NCBI GenBank assembly: GCA_037200985.1
Contig: JBBCGJ010000001.1
Coordinates: 2,084,756-2,148,755, forward strand
Length of the DNA: 64,000 nt
From: Rhizomicrobium sp.
Lineage (GTDB): Bacteria; Pseudomonadota; Alphaproteobacteria; Micropepsales; Micropepsaceae
Reading direction: 5' to 3'
Shown: positions 45,340 through 54,125 of the stretch, piece after piece
Layout: each line of letters opens with the position of its first letter
How positions within the stretch are numbered: position 1 is the stretch's first letter
Notes under the pieces: model-generated
Seen by the model: the letters and a program-made list of their open reading frames with translations, nothing else
What the model was told of the DNA's origin: nothing
Database searches by the model: none
Program-made: the position numbers and the translations under genes

Positions 45340-45603
45340 CTATGCCTCTTCGGGGGCGCCGTCCGCCGGGCCCTGGAGATAGGGTTCCACGGTTCCCGTG
45401 TATTTGATCGTCATCGGCCGGCCATGGCGGTCGACCGTCTTGCCGACGGCCAGCCGCACCCAGCCTTCGCTGACGCAGTATTCCTCGACATTGGTCTTTT
45501 CCTGGCCGTTGAAGCGGATGCCCACGCCGCGCTCGAGGAGCTCGCGGTCGTAATATTGGCTGCGCGGATCCGTGGACAGGCGGTCGGGCGGTGTGTCGGC
45601 CAT
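45340..45603 (-). CDS. DUF3297 family protein
   Basis: 87 residues. The sequence GVGIRFNGQEKTNVEEYCVS and EGWVRLAVGKTVDRHGRP is the DUF3297 signature. It is a glutathione-peroxidase-neighbour type of small cytosolic protein in many proteobacteria, function unknown. ATG 45601-45603. Confidence 0.93.
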   Translation of the reverse strand: MADTPPDRLSTDPRSQYYDRELLERGVGIRFNGQEKTNVEEYCVSEGWVRLAVGKTVDRHGRPMTIKYTGTVEPYLQGPADGAPEEA

Positions 45604-45692
45604 GGTGTGTCGGGCTTTGCGATTTGCGGCGTGCATATTGCGGGGGCGGAGCGGGATTGCAACCGCGCGCCGCGATGGCCATTTCCCCAGGC

Positions 45693-46127
45693 ATGGAAGC
45701 CCGGATCGTCCCCTGCCCGCGTTGCGACACCGCCAACCGCGTGCCAGTGGCGCGCCCCGCCGCGGAGGCGCGCTGCGGGCATTGCCACAAGCCGCTGTTC
45801 GACGGCCGTCCGCTCGCCCTGACCGCGGCGCGGTTCGACCGTCACGCCGGCGCCGACCTGCCGCTGCTCGTCGATTTCTGGGCCGAATGGTGCGGGCCGT
45901 GCCGGATGATGGCGCCGGGCTTCGAGAAGGCCGCGGCGCTGTTCGAGCCGCGGGCGCGCCTCGCCAAGGTCGATTCCGACGCCGAGGGCGCGCTGTCGGC
46001 GCGGTTCGGCGTCCGCTCCATTCCCACGCTCGTCCTGATGCACCGCGGCAAGGAAATCGCGCGGATGTCGGGCGCGCTGCCGCCGAGCGAACTCAACCGC
46101 TGGATCGAACAGCACCTGCCCGCCTAG
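45693..46127 (+). CDS. trxC: Thioredoxin 2
   Basis: 144 residues. N-terminal zinc-binding domain with two CxxC motifs (VPCPRCDTANRVP and RCGHCHKPLF), then a thioredoxin domain with the active site FWAEWCGPCRMMAPGF. This is TrxC, a disulfide reductase used in oxidative stress. ATG 45693 gives the conserved EARIVPCP start; another in-frame ATG is at 45675. Convergent with the PAS gene (4 bases shared). Confidence 0.94.
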   Translation: MEARIVPCPRCDTANRVPVARPAAEARCGHCHKPLFDGRPLALTAARFDRHAGADLPLLVDFWAEWCGPCRMMAPGFEKAAALFEPRARLAKVDSDAEGALSARFGVRSIPTLVLMHRGKEIARMSGALPPSELNRWIEQHLPA

Positions 46128-46591
46128 ACCCGCTTCACCGGATAGCTGCAGAACAGCACGGCGCTCAGACCGCCGCCGGGGCCAGCCAGCGGCAGCGCCA
46201 CCTCGCAGTACCAATCGGTCGCGCGTCCGAGCGGGACGGACGAGTTCGCGACGACCGGCGCACCTCCCCTGATCGTCGCCCGCAGGATCGCGCGCAACTG
46301 CCGCCTGATGTCGTCGGCGAGTTCGTCGACGTCGCGCCCCGTCGCCTCCCGGCCGAAACGCCGGATCAGATGGGTGCCCGAAAGGCGCAGGCGAAAGCGG
46401 CTTTCGTCCACGACCTCGATCAGGGCGAGATGGCCCAGCCAGGGCTTCAGTTCCTGGACCGGCAGACTCTCCCGCCACGGCATCGGCCGGCCGCCGCATT
46501 TTTGCAGCCAGCAGGAGATCAGCGATTGAAGGGCGGGCGGAAGCGCGTGGGTCTGTGTGCCGAGGCTTTGGATTTTCTGCGCGTTCGTCAT
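46124..46591 (-). CDS. PAS_5 domain protein
   Basis: 155 residues, one domain of the PAS_5 type (PF07310): WLGHLALIEVVDESRFRLRL, SGTHLIRRFGREATGRDVDE and CEVALPLAGPGGGLSAVLF. It has no output domain, so it may bind a ligand and act through another protein. Confidence 0.82.
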   Translation of the reverse strand: MTNAQKIQSLGTQTHALPPALQSLISCWLQKCGGRPMPWRESLPVQELKPWLGHLALIEVVDESRFRLRLSGTHLIRRFGREATGRDVDELADDIRRQLRAILRATIRGGAPVVANSSVPLGRATDWYCEVALPLAGPGGGLSAVLFCSYPVKRV

Positions 46592-46900
46592 TCCCTCGAT
46601 CGCAAATTTCGCGGCCCCCGCGACACCCGGATTGACAAGAGCGGCGCACAGAAAGAGCAGCCAGAGCGGAAGTTGCTGGCAAGGGACTCAGCTCTTCTGC
46701 ACGCCGCCGCTTGACGCCCTCCGCATGCCAACCCGATAAAGGTCGGGTTTTCTCGATTTGCGGACGAACATTCGCCCAGGCATCCATGAATACCCCGGCT
46801 ATCCCGCATAAAATATCGGTCTGTAAGTCTTTATACAGACAAAACTTTAGATATCGGACATTGCAACCTGCGGTCAAGAGAAAAGTCTAGGAATTCCGAC
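46592..46900. other. Intergenic region upstream of the LexA/CI-like gene
   Basis: 309 bases. It holds a 22-base palindrome (46819-46840) and the putative promoter of the regulator at 46901. I see no gene in it. Confidence 0.65.
46819..46840 (+). promoter_or_regulatory. Palindrome GTCTGTA-N8-TACAGAC
   Basis: A perfect 7-base inverted repeat around an 8-base centre, 61 bases upstream of the GTG start. It is a good candidate for the operator of the adjacent LexA/CI-type regulator (self-control), which would be the simplest arrangement. Confidence 0.55.
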
Positions 46901-47587
46901 GTGAGCGGGCGAAAATCTAAAGGAAATCGAAGCGCCCCGACAAATGTCGGGGAGGCTCCCGCAACTTTCCGGGTCGAATTGGGCGAACGGATACGCTGGC
47001 TGCTCGATCAGTTTCCCAACCGCGTCGAGGCGGCGGAGATCGCGGGCGTGACTCCGGAGCATCTCGCCTCCTACATCGCCGGCCGCGCCAAGCCGCCCTT
47101 CGAACTCGTCGCGCGCCTCGCCGCGGCCAGGAACGTCTCGCTCGACTGGCTGGCCAGCGGCGAGGGACCGCGCCAGGCGGGCGACGAGGAGCCCGAAGGC
47201 TTCGTGGCGATCCCCATCCAGCGCGACGCCGATGCCGATCCGGACGGCGAGGAGGACACGGTGCTGTTCTCGGCCGGCTTCCTGCGCGGCCTGGGCACGA
47301 TCGACAAGCTTCGCATCGTGGTCCAGCGCGGCGCCGCCAACGAACCGGTGATCCGCGACGGCGACCTGCTGCTGGTCGACACGGCGAACGACCGCATCAC
47401 GCGCGACGGCCTTTACGTCTCGCTGCGCGACGGGCGGAATTTCGTGCGCTTCGTGGAGACCGCGCCGAACGGCACGGTGACGCTGAAATCGCGCAACCCC
47501 GACTACGGCACGCAGACCCTGACGCCCGAGGAAGCGGCGCGGCTGCAGATTTTCGGCCGCGTGCGCTGGCGCAGCGGCGCGATCTGA
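46901..47587 (+). CDS. LexA/CI-type regulator with inactive S24 domain
   Basis: 228 residues. N-terminal HTH domain (RIRWLLDQFPNRVEAAEIAG ... SYIAGRAKPP), a linker, then a peptidase-S24-like domain. In S24 proteins the site reads G-D-S-M-E-P; here it is G-A-A-N-E-P at residues 144-149, so the catalytic Ser is replaced by Ala146, and no lysine is present near residues 180-186. It should therefore be stable to RecA-type self-cleavage and may respond to a ligand or partner. GTG start with AGGA 8 bases upstream. Confidence 0.85.
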   Translation: MSGRKSKGNRSAPTNVGEAPATFRVELGERIRWLLDQFPNRVEAAEIAGVTPEHLASYIAGRAKPPFELVARLAAARNVSLDWLASGEGPRQAGDEEPEGFVAIPIQRDADADPDGEEDTVLFSAGFLRGLGTIDKLRIVVQRGAANEPVIRDGDLLLVDTANDRITRDGLYVSLRDGRNFVRFVETAPNGTVTLKSRNPDYGTQTLTPEEAARLQIFGRVRWRSGAI

Positions 47588-47650
47588 ACTTCCCGCGCGG
47601 TCGTCCCGGTCCGGAATTGTCCCTCGGCGATTCAGCCAAAGCGACGCCGC

Positions 47651-48232
47651 TCAGCCCTTCGCGTGCCGGCGCAGGGTCTCGCGCAGCTCCGCATTCTCCG
47701 TGCGCTCGGCGGCCAGCTCGCGCTCGGTCTCGCGAAGCTGGCTGAGGAGGCGCTGGGCCGCGGCGCCGCCGCGCCGGGCGGCGAATTCCGTGCGCAGGTT
47801 CATCAGCTCGGTCACGTCCTCGACGCTGTGGATGATCCACTTCACATAGCCGTCGGGGCCGATCACCGGAACGTTGAGCGGACTCCAATAGCGCTCCGCG
47901 AAGGCGCCCGAGCCGGCCTCGCGGACGTCGTATTTCTGGATGTTCATGCGGTCCGGCTGCCGCGACTTGAGCACCTTCAGGAGCGAGGCGCGCAGATTCT
48001 CGACGCCGTCGGCGGCGGAGTCGCCGGGATTGTCGGGAAACGCCTCGAACAGATGGCGCCCGACGATCGCATCGCGCTCCGTCATCGTCGCCGCGCAGAA
48101 CGCGTCGTTCGCGGCCATGATCGTGAAGCTGGGATCGAGGACGAGATAGAGCCCCGGCGTCCTGTCGAACACGCCGGAGAATTCGGACGTAGGCAGACGA
48201 TCGATCGCGCCGTCTTCGGATGTAGGGGTCAT
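47651..48232 (-). CDS. PAS domain protein with C-terminal coiled coil
   Basis: 193 residues. PAS fold: GLYLVLDPSFTIMAANDAFC, ERDAIVGRHLFEAFPDNP and VIGPDGYVKWIIHSVEDVTE; then a coiled coil with many Glu/Arg (ERTENAELRETLRRHAKG). No kinase or cyclase domain follows, so it works through a partner. Confidence 0.86.
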   Translation of the reverse strand: MTPTSEDGAIDRLPTSEFSGVFDRTPGLYLVLDPSFTIMAANDAFCAATMTERDAIVGRHLFEAFPDNPGDSAADGVENLRASLLKVLKSRQPDRMNIQKYDVREAGSGAFAERYWSPLNVPVIGPDGYVKWIIHSVEDVTELMNLRTEFAARRGGAAAQRLLSQLRETERELAAERTENAELRETLRRHAKG

Positions 48233-48401
48233 GGCATCCGTAGGACTTCAATTACGCCCAATAATATTGAGCCTATTGCGCATCGCGGCATCCCCCTCAT
48301 TTTGGGGGGAGTGGAAGCGCCCTCTCTCTACCGCGAGTAGAAACAATCGTCGCGGCCGACGCCGATGCGCGCAACCGTAGGACGCGCCGGCCGTGCGCGC
48401 C

Positions 48402-48890
48402 TCATTGCCAGTGATCGAGTTCGATCCACCAATCGCCTTCGAGGTTCTTCTCGAAAGACGCGATCGAAACGCGCTTGTCGAGATAATCGTTGAGGTCCTT
48501 CGGCGGCGGCTCCTTGATCTCGATGATGCGGTAGAGCGGCGGACCGTAGCGGTATTTCTTGTAGGCGGGGGCTGCGCCCGCGCCGGCCGACCACATCTCG
48601 ATCCAGAGCTGGCAGCCGCGGATATAATGCACGCCCGCGGCATCCAGCGTGCCGAGCAGGGCGCGGAACCGCTTCTCGTCGGCCGGCGGCATTTGCGGCT
48701 GCGCCCAGGCCGGATCGCGCATGATCGTCTGGTCGTATTTGAGCTTGCACAGTTCGGTGCGCAACGCCTCGAACGCGGCGCGCTTGGCGTGGAACGCGGC
48801 GACCATGTCCCGGTCGGTCGGCGGCGCCCGGCCGCAACCGGCAAGGGCAAGCGCCAGGGCAAGAGCCGCCGCCAGGCATGCGCGCGTCAT
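48402..48890 (-). CDS. Hypothetical lipoprotein
   Basis: 162 residues. Lipobox LALAGC gives a lipidated Cys near residue 19. The mature part has two Cys (TELCKLKYDQ and RGCQLWIEMW) that could pair; no known domain. Confidence 0.75.
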   Translation of the reverse strand: MTRACLAAALALALALAGCGRAPPTDRDMVAAFHAKRAAFEALRTELCKLKYDQTIMRDPAWAQPQMPPADEKRFRALLGTLDAAGVHYIRGCQLWIEMWSAGAGAAPAYKKYRYGPPLYRIIEIKEPPPKDLNDYLDKRVSIASFEKNLEGDWWIELDHWQ

Positions 48891-48991
48891 GGCGCGGCCG
48901 CGCCCTGGGCTGTCAGGCTTTGCTGTCCGACCGGCATGTCCACCACCTTATAAGGGCCTGCATCAAGCCGGTCGGCGCCGATCGATGCAAG

Positions 48992-49339
48992 TCAGCCGGC
49001 GCGCTGTCCGATCTCTTCCGGCACGAACGGGCCCAGCACGCAGATCTGATTGGTCTGCAGCACACGGATCGATTGCGCGCCGCCGCAGATCTCGTCCAGC
49101 GGCGTGACATAGACGAAGCCGTTGAAGCGAAGGCCCAGGCACGGGATGCGGAGGTTGCTGGCGTAGACCTTGCCGCTCTTCAGGCGAAAAAGGATCTTCT
49201 TCGGGTTGACCACGGTGGTGCGGTCGATCTGGGTCGATTGCAGGCATATCTGGGGGCGGACGTGCTGCTGCGCAGCGGCCGGCGCGATCGGGACGGCGCC
49301 GAAGACGGCGAGGGCGCCGAGGATTGCCAGTTTTCTCAT
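48992..49339 (-). CDS. Hypothetical secreted protein
   Basis: 115 residues with a signal peptide (MRKLAILGALAVFGAVPIAP). Four Cys (ICLQ, IPCLGL, EICGG, QICVL) suggest two disulfides. Unrecognised family. ATG 49337-49339. Confidence 0.72.
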   Translation of the reverse strand: MRKLAILGALAVFGAVPIAPAAAQQHVRPQICLQSTQIDRTTVVNPKKILFRLKSGKVYASNLRIPCLGLRFNGFVYVTPLDEICGGAQSIRVLQTNQICVLGPFVPEEIGQRAG

Positions 49340-49480
49340 GTCGGTTCTCCGGAAGGCCGCTCCGCGGCCAGTTTCGCGCAACGGCGCCGCCGCGCATAGC
49401 CGAAATCCAAGTCACTTTCTTGACTTAGGGCATCACTTCGACTCATGGTCCGCCCCGCTCTTCCGTATGGAGACTGGACC

Positions 49481-51463
49481 ATGTCCGCCGCCGCTTCCGC
49501 GCCCGTCCGCATCACCCTGCCCGACGGCAAGACGCTCGACTTCCACAAGGGCGTCACGGGCGCCGAGATCGCGGCCTCCATCGGTCCGGGCCTGGCCAAG
49601 GCGGCCCTGATCGTCGAAGTGAACGGAAAGCAATGGGACCTGTTCCGCCCGATCGAGCAGGATTCCAAGGTCCGCATCATCACCAAGAAAGACCCCGAGG
49701 CGCTGGAGCTGATCCGCCACGACGCGGCGCATGTGCTCGCCATGGCGGTGCAGGATCTTTATCCCGGGACCCAGGTGACCATCGGCCCGGCGATCGAAGA
49801 CGGCTTTTATTACGACTTCGCGCGCGCCGAGCCGTTCACGCCGGAAGACCTGCCGAAGATCGAAGCCAAGATGCACGAGATCGTGAAGGCGGCGCTGCCG
49901 ACCGCGCGCGAAGTGTGGCCGCGCGCCAAGGCGATTCAGCACTTCAAGGACATCGGCGAGACCTACAAGGCCGAGCTGATCGAGAGCATTCCGTCCGACG
50001 AGGACGTGTCGATCTACTATCACGGCAACTGGCACGACCTGTGCCGCGGGCCGCATTTCGCGACCACCGCGCCCGTCGGCGACGCGTTCAAGCTGACCAA
50101 GATCGCCGGCGCCTATTGGCGCGGCGATGCCAAGAACGCGCAGCTCCAGCGCATCTACGGCACCGCCTGGCGCGACCAGAAGGAATTGGACGCCCATCTC
50201 GAACGGCTGGCCGAGCAGGAAAAGCGCGACCATCGCCGGATCGGCCGCGACCTGGAGCTGTTCACCTTCTCGCCGGAGGTCGGCGCCGGCCTGCCCCTGT
50301 GGATGCCCAACGGCATGGTGATCCGCCAGGAGCTCGAATTCCTCGCGGTCCAGGAGGAGCGCAAGGACGGCTACAAGCGCGTCTCGACTCCGGAGATCAC
50401 GAAAGAGAACCTCTATATCCGCTCGCGCCATCTCGCCTATTACGGTGACGACATGTATTCGCCGATCGATATCGAGGGCGAGAATTACTACCTCAAGCCG
50501 ATGAACTGCCCGCATCACCACATGATCTATCTGGCGACGCGGCATTCTTACCGGGAGCTGCCGCTGCGCCTCGCCGAATACGGCCACTGCTATCGCTACG
50601 AGGCGTCGGGCGGATTGTCCGGCCTGATGCGCGTGCGCGGCTTCAGCCAGAACGACGCGCATATCTATTGCCGCTTCGATCAGGCGAAGGACGAGTTCCT
50701 GAAGGTGATGCGCCTGCATGCCCGCTATTACGATCTGATGGGCATCAAGGATTATTACATGCGGTTCTCGCTGCCCGATCTGACGAAGAAGCACAATTTC
50801 GTCGACGAGCCGGAGAGCTGGCGCGCCTCGGGCGAGATCATCCGGGCGGCGATGAACGAGAGCGGGCTGCCTTACGTCGAGGCCGAAGGCGAAGCGGCGT
50901 TCTACGGCCCCAAGGTCGATTTCATGATCAAGAGCGTGATCGGGACCGAATATGCGATCTCGACCAACCAGCTCGACTTCATGGCGACCAAGACCTTCGA
51001 CCTCAAATATATCGGCGAGGACGGCGCGGAGCATCCGGTCTATGTGATCCATCGCGCGCCCTTGGGCAGCCACGAACGCTTCACCGCCTTCCTGATCGAG
51101 CATTATGCCGGCAACTTCCCGACCTGGCTGGCGCCGGTGCAGGCGCGCGTGATTCCGATCAGCGAGAAGGCGTTCGACTACGGCCACAAGGTGGTCGACG
51201 CGATCTTCCAGACGCCCGTCGTCAACGGCACCACCGGCCTTCGCGTCGACATCGACACCAGCAATGAGCGCATGCAGAAGAAGATCCGCGACGCCCAGCT
51301 CAAGAAGATCCCCTACATGCTGGTGGTCGGCGAGCGCGAGGCGGCGGAAGGAAAAGTCGCGGTGCGCCTGCGTTCCGGCAAGGATCTGGGCCCGATGCCG
51401 CTCGAAACCGTCATAGAACGGCTGAAAAAGGAGGCCGAATCCCGTGTGGATGTGGCCGAATAA
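49481..51463 (+). CDS. thrS: Threonyl-tRNA synthetase
   Basis: 660 residues. N-terminal TGS domain (ITLPDGKTLDFHKGVTGAEI), editing domain with H-x3-H (HDAAHVLAMAVQ), class II catalytic core with zinc-ligand Cys in MNCPHHHMIY and a C-terminal anticodon-binding domain (AVRLRSGKDLGPMPLETV). GGAGA lies 8 bases before ATG 49481; an upstream in-frame ATG (49445) is less likely. Confidence 0.98.
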   Translation: MSAAASAPVRITLPDGKTLDFHKGVTGAEIAASIGPGLAKAALIVEVNGKQWDLFRPIEQDSKVRIITKKDPEALELIRHDAAHVLAMAVQDLYPGTQVTIGPAIEDGFYYDFARAEPFTPEDLPKIEAKMHEIVKAALPTAREVWPRAKAIQHFKDIGETYKAELIESIPSDEDVSIYYHGNWHDLCRGPHFATTAPVGDAFKLTKIAGAYWRGDAKNAQLQRIYGTAWRDQKELDAHLERLAEQEKRDHRRIGRDLELFTFSPEVGAGLPLWMPNGMVIRQELEFLAVQEERKDGYKRVSTPEITKENLYIRSRHLAYYGDDMYSPIDIEGENYYLKPMNCPHHHMIYLATRHSYRELPLRLAEYGHCYRYEASGGLSGLMRVRGFSQNDAHIYCRFDQAKDEFLKVMRLHARYYDLMGIKDYYMRFSLPDLTKKHNFVDEPESWRASGEIIRAAMNESGLPYVEAEGEAAFYGPKVDFMIKSVIGTEYAISTNQLDFMATKTFDLKYIGEDGAEHPVYVIHRAPLGSHERFTAFLIEHYAGNFPTWLAPVQARVIPISEKAFDYGHKVVDAIFQTPVVNGTTGLRVDIDTSNERMQKKIRDAQLKKIPYMLVVGEREAAEGKVAVRLRSGKDLGPMPLETVIERLKKEAESRVDVAE

Positions 51464-51564
51464 CCCTTGCGAAAACGGAATTGTCTCCTATTCTTAAGGA
51501 GTCAACCGTCGCCCCGCGCGACGCTTTGCAAGGACACCCCGCCACGCCGCAGAACCGGACATCG

Positions 51565-51611
51565 TTTCGCGAGGCTTAATGGCAAGGGTCCTCGCGAAAG
51601 GCGTTTTCGCG
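51565..51611 (+). promoter_or_regulatory. infC leader with two competing hairpins
   Basis: Hairpin A: TTTCGCGAGG (51565-51574) pairs perfectly with CCTCGCGAAA (51590-51599). Hairpin B: CGCGAAA (51593-51599) pairs perfectly with TTTCGCG (51605-51611). They share a strand, so only one can form at a time. The segment lies between thrS and infC, where translation control of IF3 is expected. Confidence 0.5.
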
Positions 51612-51636
51612 TCGGCGCAATTGAGGAGAGAAAGTC

Positions 51637-52182
51637 ATAGTCCCCAGACGTTTTCAGCAGCCCGACAAGGCTCCGGCCAAGGGCGGCCCCCGCGTGAACG
51701 AGGATATCTTTTCGCGCACCATCCTTCTGATCGGCGACGACGGCCATAAGTACGGCGAGATCGGTCTCGACGAAGGCCGCGCCATCGCGGAAGAAAAAGG
51801 CTTCGACCTGGTCGAGGTTTCGCCGGAGGCGAAGCCGCCCGTGGTCAAGCTGATGGATTACGGCAAGTTCAAATACGAGCAGCAGAAGAAGGCCGCCGAG
51901 GCGCGCAAGAAGCAGAAGGTCATCGAGATCAAGGAGATCAAGATGCGCCCGACCATCGACGACCACGACTACGACACCAAGATGAAGCAGATGCGCCGCT
52001 TCTTCGACGAGGGCGACAAGGTCAAGGTCACGCTGCGCTTCCGCGGCCGCGAGATGGCGCATCAGAATCTCGGCATGGATCTGCTCAACCGCGTCCACAA
52101 GGACGTCGAGCCCATCGCCAAGATGGAACAGTGGCCGAAGATGGAAGGCCGCCAGATGATGATGGTATTGGCGCCGCGCTGA
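51637..52182 (+). CDS. infC: Translation initiation factor IF-3
   Basis: 181 residues from an ATA codon at 51637-51639, which is 7 bases after GAGGAG. The upstream segment then reads [24 protein letters not shown], matching the usual IF3 N-terminus; the in-frame GTG at 51694 would drop this. infC in many bacteria starts with a rare codon (AUU in E. coli) so that IF3 can limit its own translation. The N- and C-domains are complete ([20 protein letters not shown] and [18 protein letters not shown]). Confidence 0.93.
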   Translation: MVPRRFQQPDKAPAKGGPRVNEDIFSRTILLIGDDGHKYGEIGLDEGRAIAEEKGFDLVEVSPEAKPPVVKLMDYGKFKYEQQKKAAEARKKQKVIEIKEIKMRPTIDDHDYDTKMKQMRRFFDEGDKVKVTLRFRGREMAHQNLGMDLLNRVHKDVEPIAKMEQWPKMEGRQMMMVLAPR

Positions 52183-52210
52183 ACCATCGGCGACGGACAA
52201 TATTTATCGG

Positions 52211-52243
52211 AGCGCCGGCGGCGATGGCTGCCGGCGCTTTTTC
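52211..52243 (+). terminator. Rho-independent terminator after infC
   Basis: AGCGCCGGC (52211-52219) and GCCGGCGCT (52230-52238) form a perfect stem with a 10-base loop, followed by TTTTC. Confidence 0.95.
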
Positions 52244-52258
52244 TTTGTCGATGTCGAT

Positions 52259-52858
52259 TCAGTAGACCGAGCGGGCCGAAACCGGGATCGCCGCCGTCCG
52301 CGGGCGCCCGACCGCCGCCATCGCGGGCTCGCGCTGCGCGAGCAGCGTGTCGGGCACGCCGCTGATGGTCTTGTAGGCAACGCGACCGTCCCGCACGAGC
52401 AACGTCACCACCGCCTCGCGCGCCGCCGCACTGGCGGAGCCCAGGCCGAGCGATGCCAGCATGCCGGCGCCGCGGCTCTTGTCGCCGGGCTTGAACACCA
52501 ACGCGGTGCAGCGGTCGCGCGCCTCGATGCATTCCTGCAGCGGCTCGTCCATCCGGTCGAATTTGCGCGAATCGCCGGCGAACCGCTCGATCAGGCCGAG
52601 ATAAGAGAGAACCTGGACATTCGCCGTCGTCGTATCGAAACCGAGGGCCGCGAGCTGGGAGGCGCGGGTCTCGCCCGGCTGCACCCGGACATAGGCGGCC
52701 GCAAGATCCTGCAAGGAGCGGAGCTGGGTGCTGGCGGCTTCGGAGGAGGGTCGCGGCAGCAAGGTGAGCGTGCCGCACCCCAGCAACGCCAGCGTCACCA
52801 CCAAAATCGCAATGGAAGCGGCATAGCGGAGTGAGCCGCTACCCTGTCCCTCGTCCAT
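52259..52858 (-). CDS. Conserved hypothetical membrane-anchored protein
   Basis: 199 residues. One N-terminal hydrophobic stretch (AASIAILVVTLALLGCGTL) that may be a lipoprotein signal (LLGC) or a membrane anchor. The segment VQPGETRASQLAALGFD resembles the short SmpA/BamE turn, but the match is weak. Function unknown. Confidence 0.7.
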   Translation of the reverse strand: MDEGQGSGSLRYAASIAILVVTLALLGCGTLTLLPRPSSEAASTQLRSLQDLAAAYVRVQPGETRASQLAALGFDTTTANVQVLSYLGLIERFAGDSRKFDRMDEPLQECIEARDRCTALVFKPGDKSRGAGMLASLGLGSASAAAREAVVTLLVRDGRVAYKTISGVPDTLLAQREPAMAAVGRPRTAAIPVSARSVY

Positions 52859-52953
52859 GGTACCCCAACGCCCGCTTTATTTGGTTGCCTAATCCTAAAC
52901 ACGTTGTTGTGGATAAGAAAAGCATAACCCGGAGAAATGGTAAGCCAGGATGG

Positions 52954-53946
52954 TTACGGATCGGTGATAGACCTACAGCAGCGTACAACCGTTGCGATAT
53001 CGGCGTTGCCGCCGCTGAGCACGACCGCGATGGCCTTGTTTTTGGTATCGAATTTGCCGGCGAGCACCGCCGCCAGAGCGGCGGCGCCGCCCGGTTCGAC
53101 GACAAGTTTCAACCGCTGGAAGGCGAAACTGACCGCCCTTTCGAGCTCGGCGTCCGCAATTGTACGGACTTCGGCCACAAATTTTTTTGCGAGAGCGAAG
53201 GGGATGTGGCCGGGCGCGGGCGCCATCAGGGCGTCGGCGATCGACAGCGCGCCCCCCGGCGCGGCCGTCCGTTCGCCCGCCGCCAGCGAAAGGCGCATGC
53301 CGTCGAAGCGCTCGGGCTCGACGCCGACCACCCGGGTCGCCGGGCTGGTGCCGGACAGGGCCAGCGCGATGCCGGTCAGCAACCCGCCGCCGCCGCAGGG
53401 CGAGACGACCGCGTCGAGGCCGACGCCCGCCGCTTTCGCGTCGGCCGCGATCTCGAGGCCGACAGTCCCCTGGCCGGCGACGACCATCGCGTTGTCGAAG
53501 GGCTGGATCAGGGTCGCGCCAGTGCGCCCGACGATGCCCTGCGCGATGGCTTCGCGGTCGTCGGTCAGCCGGTCGTAGAACACGATCGTCGCGCCCAGCC
53601 GGCGCGTGCCGGCGATCTTCGCCTCGGGCGCGTCCTTCGGCATGACGATGGTCGCCGGCAGGCCGAACTGGGCGGCCGCGGCCGCAACGCCCTGGGCATG
53701 GTTGCCCGACGAGAAGGCGACGACGCCGCCGGCGCGCTTCTCCGCCGGGATCTGCAGCACCGTGTTGACCGCGCCGCGGAACTTGAACGAGCCCGTGCGC
53801 TGCAGGGGCTCGGGCTTGAGGAAGATGCGCCCGCCGGTGCGGGCGTTAAGCTCGGCGTTCTCCAGAAGCGGCGTAAGCACCGCATAGGGCGCGATCCGCC
53901 CTGCGGCGGCTTGGACGTCTGCGAAGGTGGGGACGGTGACGGTCAT
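52954..53946 (-). CDS. Threonine dehydratase / serine racemase-like PLP enzyme
   Basis: 330 residues, fold-type II. PLP-lysine motif QRTGSFKFRGAVN, phosphate loop SPCGGGGLLTGIA and AFSSGNHAQGVAAAA are intact. There is no C-terminal ACT domain, so it is of the catabolic, non-feedback-regulated type. It would deaminate L-threonine or L-serine, or racemise serine. Confidence 0.92.
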   Translation of the reverse strand: MTVTVPTFADVQAAAGRIAPYAVLTPLLENAELNARTGGRIFLKPEPLQRTGSFKFRGAVNTVLQIPAEKRAGGVVAFSSGNHAQGVAAAAAQFGLPATIVMPKDAPEAKIAGTRRLGATIVFYDRLTDDREAIAQGIVGRTGATLIQPFDNAMVVAGQGTVGLEIAADAKAAGVGLDAVVSPCGGGGLLTGIALALSGTSPATRVVGVEPERFDGMRLSLAAGERTAAPGGALSIADALMAPAPGHIPFALAKKFVAEVRTIADAELERAVSFAFQRLKLVVEPGGAAALAAVLAGKFDTKNKAIAVVLSGGNADIATVVRCCRSITDP

Positions 53947-54125
53947 CGGAGTCCGCTCGGTTCGACGCTCTCTTCTACCTCAGCCCGCATCGCGTGAGAG
54001 CACATATCGCCGCATGGCCGACAGGAGGGGGTTGGCACCGTTCGCCAGCCAGGACTATGGTCGCCGCGTGTCCGCCCGGGCAGGCGGATACAAGCCTTAA
54101 AATCGCTAATCGACACGAGTCCTCG

